Shown in pieces: positions 33,148 through 35,266 of a stretch of 35,266 nucleotides of DNA. The position numbers were made by a program, and so were the translations under genes. Numbering within the stretch: position 1 is the stretch's first letter; every line of letters begins with the position of its first letter. The notes under the pieces are model-generated. The model was not told the origin of the DNA. It made no database searches and saw only the letters and a list, made by a program, of their open reading frames with translations. The stretch lies in assembly GCA_019418305.1 (NCBI GenBank), contig DYCA01000002.1, positions 50,418 through 85,683 on the forward strand, given 5' to 3'. The DNA is from Clostridiales bacterium. Its GTDB lineage: Bacteria > Bacillota > Clostridia > Oscillospirales > Butyricicoccaceae.

Positions 33148-34353
33148 ATGCCGACCTATCGCTATGAAGCTATGGGAGGGGACGGCCAGCGGGCCGAGGG
33201 TGTGCTGGAGGCATCGGACAGTGCGCAGGCTGTTACCCTTGTTCGTCAGAATTACGATGTGGTGCTCAAGCTGGAAGAGATTGCCGCCCCTCGCACCGAC
33301 CCGCTGGAGAAGTTCCAGAAATTGAATTTAAAGGTTTTTGCCTTGATGTGCAAGCAGTTTGCCATCATCCTCAAGGCAGGTCTGCCGCTGGTGCAGACAG
33401 TGGATTTGGTGGCCTCCCAGCTCTCGGATAAAATGCTCAAAAAGCTGCTCAACGAGGTGTCACTGGACATCGCCAACGGCTGGAGCCTGTCCTACAGCTT
33501 CTCCCAACGGGGCAAGGGCCGCTTGCCTGTAACTTTTATCGAAACCATACGGGCGGGCGAGGAGTCGGGCGATCTGGTGCGCTCCTTTGACCGCATGAGC
33601 GTTTACTACGACCGCATGACCAAAACGCGGGCCAAGGCCACCAGTGCTCTGGTTTATCCCGCTTTTCTCACGGTGGTGGCGGTGTTTGTCATTATCATTA
33701 TTATGACCTACGCTGTGCCTACCTTTGCCTCAACCTTTACGTCCATGGATATGGAACTGCCCTTGCCTACCCGGATTGTGATTGCGGTATCTCGCTTTTT
33801 CAGCCGATATATCTGGGTGCTGCTGTGTGCGGTGGCGGGTATCATTTTCCTGATCCGGCTGTACGCCGGGACGGCAGGGGGACGGGTCCGCATGGCGCAG
33901 TTCCGACTGACCCTGCCCATCCTCGGGAGACTGGCTGCCATGACCTCGGCCAGCCAATTTGCCCACACCATGGCCGCCATGCTCTCGGCGGGTATGCCCA
34001 TCCTGAAGGCGTTGGACACTGCCTCTCGCTCGGTGAGCAACGCTCACCTGTCCCAGCAGATCCAAAGCACCATCCCCGGCGTGGAGGGGGGGCGCCCGCT
34101 GGGTGAGTGCCTGCGCGCCTGCGGGGATCTGCCTCCCATGCTGGTGCAGATGACTGCTATGGGTGAGGCCACAGGCTCTCTCGAGAGCACTTTGGAAATT
34201 CAAGCCGAGTACTATGACAACGAGGTCGATAACCTCTCCGCCCGTGCGCTGTCCCTGCTGGAGCCCGTCATCATCTGTGTGATGGCGATATTTGTGGTAA
34301 TTATTCTGCTGTCTATTTACCTGCCCATGTTCAGTATGTACGGGGCGATATAG
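33148..34353 (+). CDS. pilC: Type IV pilus inner-membrane platform protein PilC (GspF family)
   Basis: 401 residues, the normal size. A short N-terminal YRYEAMGGDGQRAEG module is followed by two T2SSF domains, each with helical bundles and a hydrophobic helix (about 168-195 and 210-235, and the last near 370-395 ending LSIYLPMFSM). The domain hallmarks KQFAIILKAGLPLVQTVDLVA and FAHTMAAMLSAGMPILKALD are repeated once per domain. It connects the ATPases to the growing pilus. A GGAGGG site precedes the ATG. Followed by a terminator-like hairpin and the major pilin gene. Confidence 0.94.
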   Translation: MPTYRYEAMGGDGQRAEGVLEASDSAQAVTLVRQNYDVVLKLEEIAAPRTDPLEKFQKLNLKVFALMCKQFAIILKAGLPLVQTVDLVASQLSDKMLKKLLNEVSLDIANGWSLSYSFSQRGKGRLPVTFIETIRAGEESGDLVRSFDRMSVYYDRMTKTRAKATSALVYPAFLTVVAVFVIIIIMTYAVPTFASTFTSMDMELPLPTRIVIAVSRFFSRYIWVLLCAVAGIIFLIRLYAGTAGGRVRMAQFRLTLPILGRLAAMTSASQFAHTMAAMLSAGMPILKALDTASRSVSNAHLSQQIQSTIPGVEGGRPLGECLRACGDLPPMLVQMTAMGEATGSLESTLEIQAEYYDNEVDNLSARALSLLEPVIICVMAIFVVIILLSIYLPMFSMYGAI

Positions 34354-34363
34354 TGGTGCCATG

Positions 34364-34386
34364 AAAGGGCGGCCACCCCGCCTTTT
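34364..34386 (+). terminator. Hairpin between pilC and the major pilin gene
   Basis: AAAGGGCGG / CCGCCTTTT around a CCACC loop, one bulged base, ending in four T. It could be a leaky terminator or a processing site that separates the ATPase/platform genes from the more abundant pilin transcript. Confidence 0.45.
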
Positions 34387-34448
34387 GATAAAAAATTGTG
34401 AAACCATCTGTCATAGGGCAGATAGTGATAAAGGAGGAGAGAATCCAA

Positions 34449-34898
34449 ATGAATCTGAAACAGAAACTGTCCAAGAAGCTGAAGAAGACCGGAGGCTTTA
34501 CCCTTGTTGAGATGCTCATCGTGGTAGCGATTATCGCCATTCTGATAGCGGTGTCGATTCCTCTGGTAAGCGGTGCTCTAGACAAGGCCCGCAAGGCGAC
34601 TGATGCCGCCAACGAGCGTGCAGCTAAGGCCGCGGCGGTCATCAAGTATATGACTGGTGATATTGCATTTACAGGTGATCCGAGCTCTGCCGAGTTCTAT
34701 TACGATGCTACGGCAGGTGATCTGAAGGATAATGCTACAGCGCCTACAGATCAAAAGTACGGCCAGTGCTCTGACCACAAGGAAGAGTATTTGACTGTTG
34801 AGATTTATGAAGACGGTAATGTTACTGTGGAGTGGAGTGGGGGAAAAGCCCTTGACAGCAATGAACTGATGAATCCTACTGAGGACGAGGACGCTTAA
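34449..34898 (+). CDS. Type IV major pilin (PilA-like)
   Basis: 149 residues from the ATG at 34449 (AAAGGAGGA 9 nt upstream; an in-frame ATG at 34398 lacks a site). The leader MNLKQKLSKKLKKTGG ends in Gly16, followed by FTLVEMLIVVAIIAILIAVSIP with Glu at +5 and the Pro22 kink, the most canonical pilin N-terminus in the window. The globular part is small with one cysteine (GQCSDH) and an acidic tail (NPTEDEDA), so no disulphide loop. It is in single copy, has its own 5' leader, and is bounded by hairpins on both sides, which fits a highly expressed structural pilin. Confidence 0.93.
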   Translation: MNLKQKLSKKLKKTGGFTLVEMLIVVAIIAILIAVSIPLVSGALDKARKATDAANERAAKAAAVIKYMTGDIAFTGDPSSAEFYYDATAGDLKDNATAPTDQKYGQCSDHKEEYLTVEIYEDGNVTVEWSGGKALDSNELMNPTEDEDA

Positions 34899-34929
34899 CC
34901 CTCTCCATTTTGTAAATTCATTCTCTAGC

Positions 34930-34956
34930 ACCGCCGAGGGGGTGGCCCTCGGCGGT
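34930..34956 (+). terminator. First of three tandem hairpins after the major pilin
   Basis: ACCGCCGAGGG / CCCTCGGCGGT, 11-bp perfect stem, loop GGTGG. It is followed by TTCC and not by a T-run, so it is probably a stabiliser or weak terminator. Confidence 0.6.
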
Positions 34957-34957
34957 T

Positions 34958-34979
34958 CCAAAGCGGCAAGCCGCTTTGG
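34958..34979 (+). promoter_or_regulatory. Second tandem hairpin
   Basis: CCAAAGCGGC / GCCGCTTTGG, perfect 10-bp stem with loop AA. Its last bases (34976-34979) are also needed by the third hairpin, so the two cannot form fully at once. Confidence 0.55.
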
Positions 34980-35010
34980 GAGGACTCCGGAACCTCCGGA
35001 GTCCTCCCAA
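34976..35010 (+). promoter_or_regulatory. Third tandem hairpin, overlapping the second
   Basis: TTGGGAGGACTCCGGA (34976-34991) pairs with TCCGGAGTCCTCCCAA (34995-35010), 16 bp perfect with loop ACC. A small CTCC-CAAA-GGAG hairpin (35025-35036) follows and would cover the ribosome site of the prepilin peptidase gene. Confidence 0.6.
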
Positions 35011-35042
35011 GGCCCCTTGTCAATCTCCCAAAGGAGCATTCT

Positions 35043-35266
35043 ATGGATATTGACCTGCTTTTTAATCTCTATCTGGCCCTGTGGCTGGCCGTTCTCGGGG
35101 CGGTGTTGGGCAGCTTTCTCTGCTGCGCCGCCGACCGGGGCGGTCTGCCCACCGGGCGATCCCGGTGCGACAGCTGCGGCCATGTGCTGGGAGTGGGGGA
35201 GCTAATTCCCGTTTTCAGCTACTTGTCTTCCGGGGGCCGCTGCCGCCACTGCGGCGGAGCCATTCC
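35043..35266 (+). CDS. pilD: Prepilin peptidase (PilD/GspO), 3' end beyond window
   Basis: Integral-membrane aspartyl protease that cleaves prepilin leaders and can methylate the new N-terminus. Only the first 74 codons are present. After a hydrophobic helix (LYLALWLAVLGAVLGSFLCC) come the typical N-terminal motifs: GSFL, then CDSCGHVLGVGELIPVFSYL and the second Cys pair CRHCGGAI, together the four-Cys zinc motif. The catalytic Asp residues lie downstream of the window. Start ATG 35043 follows AAAGGAG; the site can be masked by a small hairpin. Confidence 0.88.
   Translation, partial: MDIDLLFNLYLALWLAVLGAVLGSFLCCAADRGGLPTGRSRCDSCGHVLGVGELIPVFSYLSSGGRCRHCGGAI

Noticed and set aside
1..35266. 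CRISPR array, phage or transposase genes
   Set aside because: No regularly spaced direct repeats and no integrase, transposase or phage protein were recognised in any frame read.

Overview
The window looks like a chromosomal segment from an anaerobic Gram-positive Clostridia, most plausibly an Oscillospiraceae-type gut bacterium. The indicators are AGGAGG-type ribosome binding sites, TTG and GTG starts, a GHKL kinase/LytTR regulator pair, SLH-anchored surface proteins, a DUF6076-type remnant and a Gram-positive type IV pilus operon. The genus cannot be fixed from the sequence.

Region 1 (1-6115, + strand) is a transport operon. It holds the 3' part of a sugar-type (CUT2) ABC substrate-binding protein, an AzgA-like NCS2 purine permease, a double-domain ABC ATPase, an ABC permease and a second, divergent NCS2 permease. 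The mixture suggests uptake of a nucleoside or purine-related compound, but the substrate is inferred. The operon meets a convergent operon at a hairpin terminator near 6207-6250.

Region 2 (6262-9613, - strand) is a signalling operon: a LytTR response regulator followed by two 425-residue GHKL histidine kinases. Their catalytic halves are about 86% identical by hand alignment while their membrane sensor halves have diverged. It has a strong-looking promoter, and a 15-bp palindrome lies between that promoter and the first gene.

Region 3 (9763-20091, + strand) is a divergent operon: a small Cys-rich protein, a membrane diguanylate cyclase (GGDEF), and, overlapping it by an ATGA, a 2950-residue secreted surface protein. 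The surface protein has many Ig-like, YDG/MBG-like and InlB-type repeats and three C-terminal SLH domains.

Region 4 (20092-22104) holds no intact gene. It carries at least one convincing gene remnant (DUF6076-type, broken by an 11-bp tandem duplication), two weaker ones (a beta-rich surface protein piece and a possible GGDEF C-terminus) and two inverted repeats.

Region 5 (22105-window end, + strand) is a type IV pilus operon: a 2213-residue prepilin fused to a three-module GLUG-repeat adhesin, three small minor-pilin-like proteins, PilB, PilT, PilC, the presumed major pilin, and the start of a prepilin peptidase. Six consecutive genes are joined by 4-nt ATGA overlaps. The most interesting system is this one: a retractable Gram-positive pilus that appears to carry a giant GLUG adhesin as a minor, probably tip, pilin. 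Next to it lies a cyclase-coupled SLH adhesin. Together they read as a surface-adhesion island.
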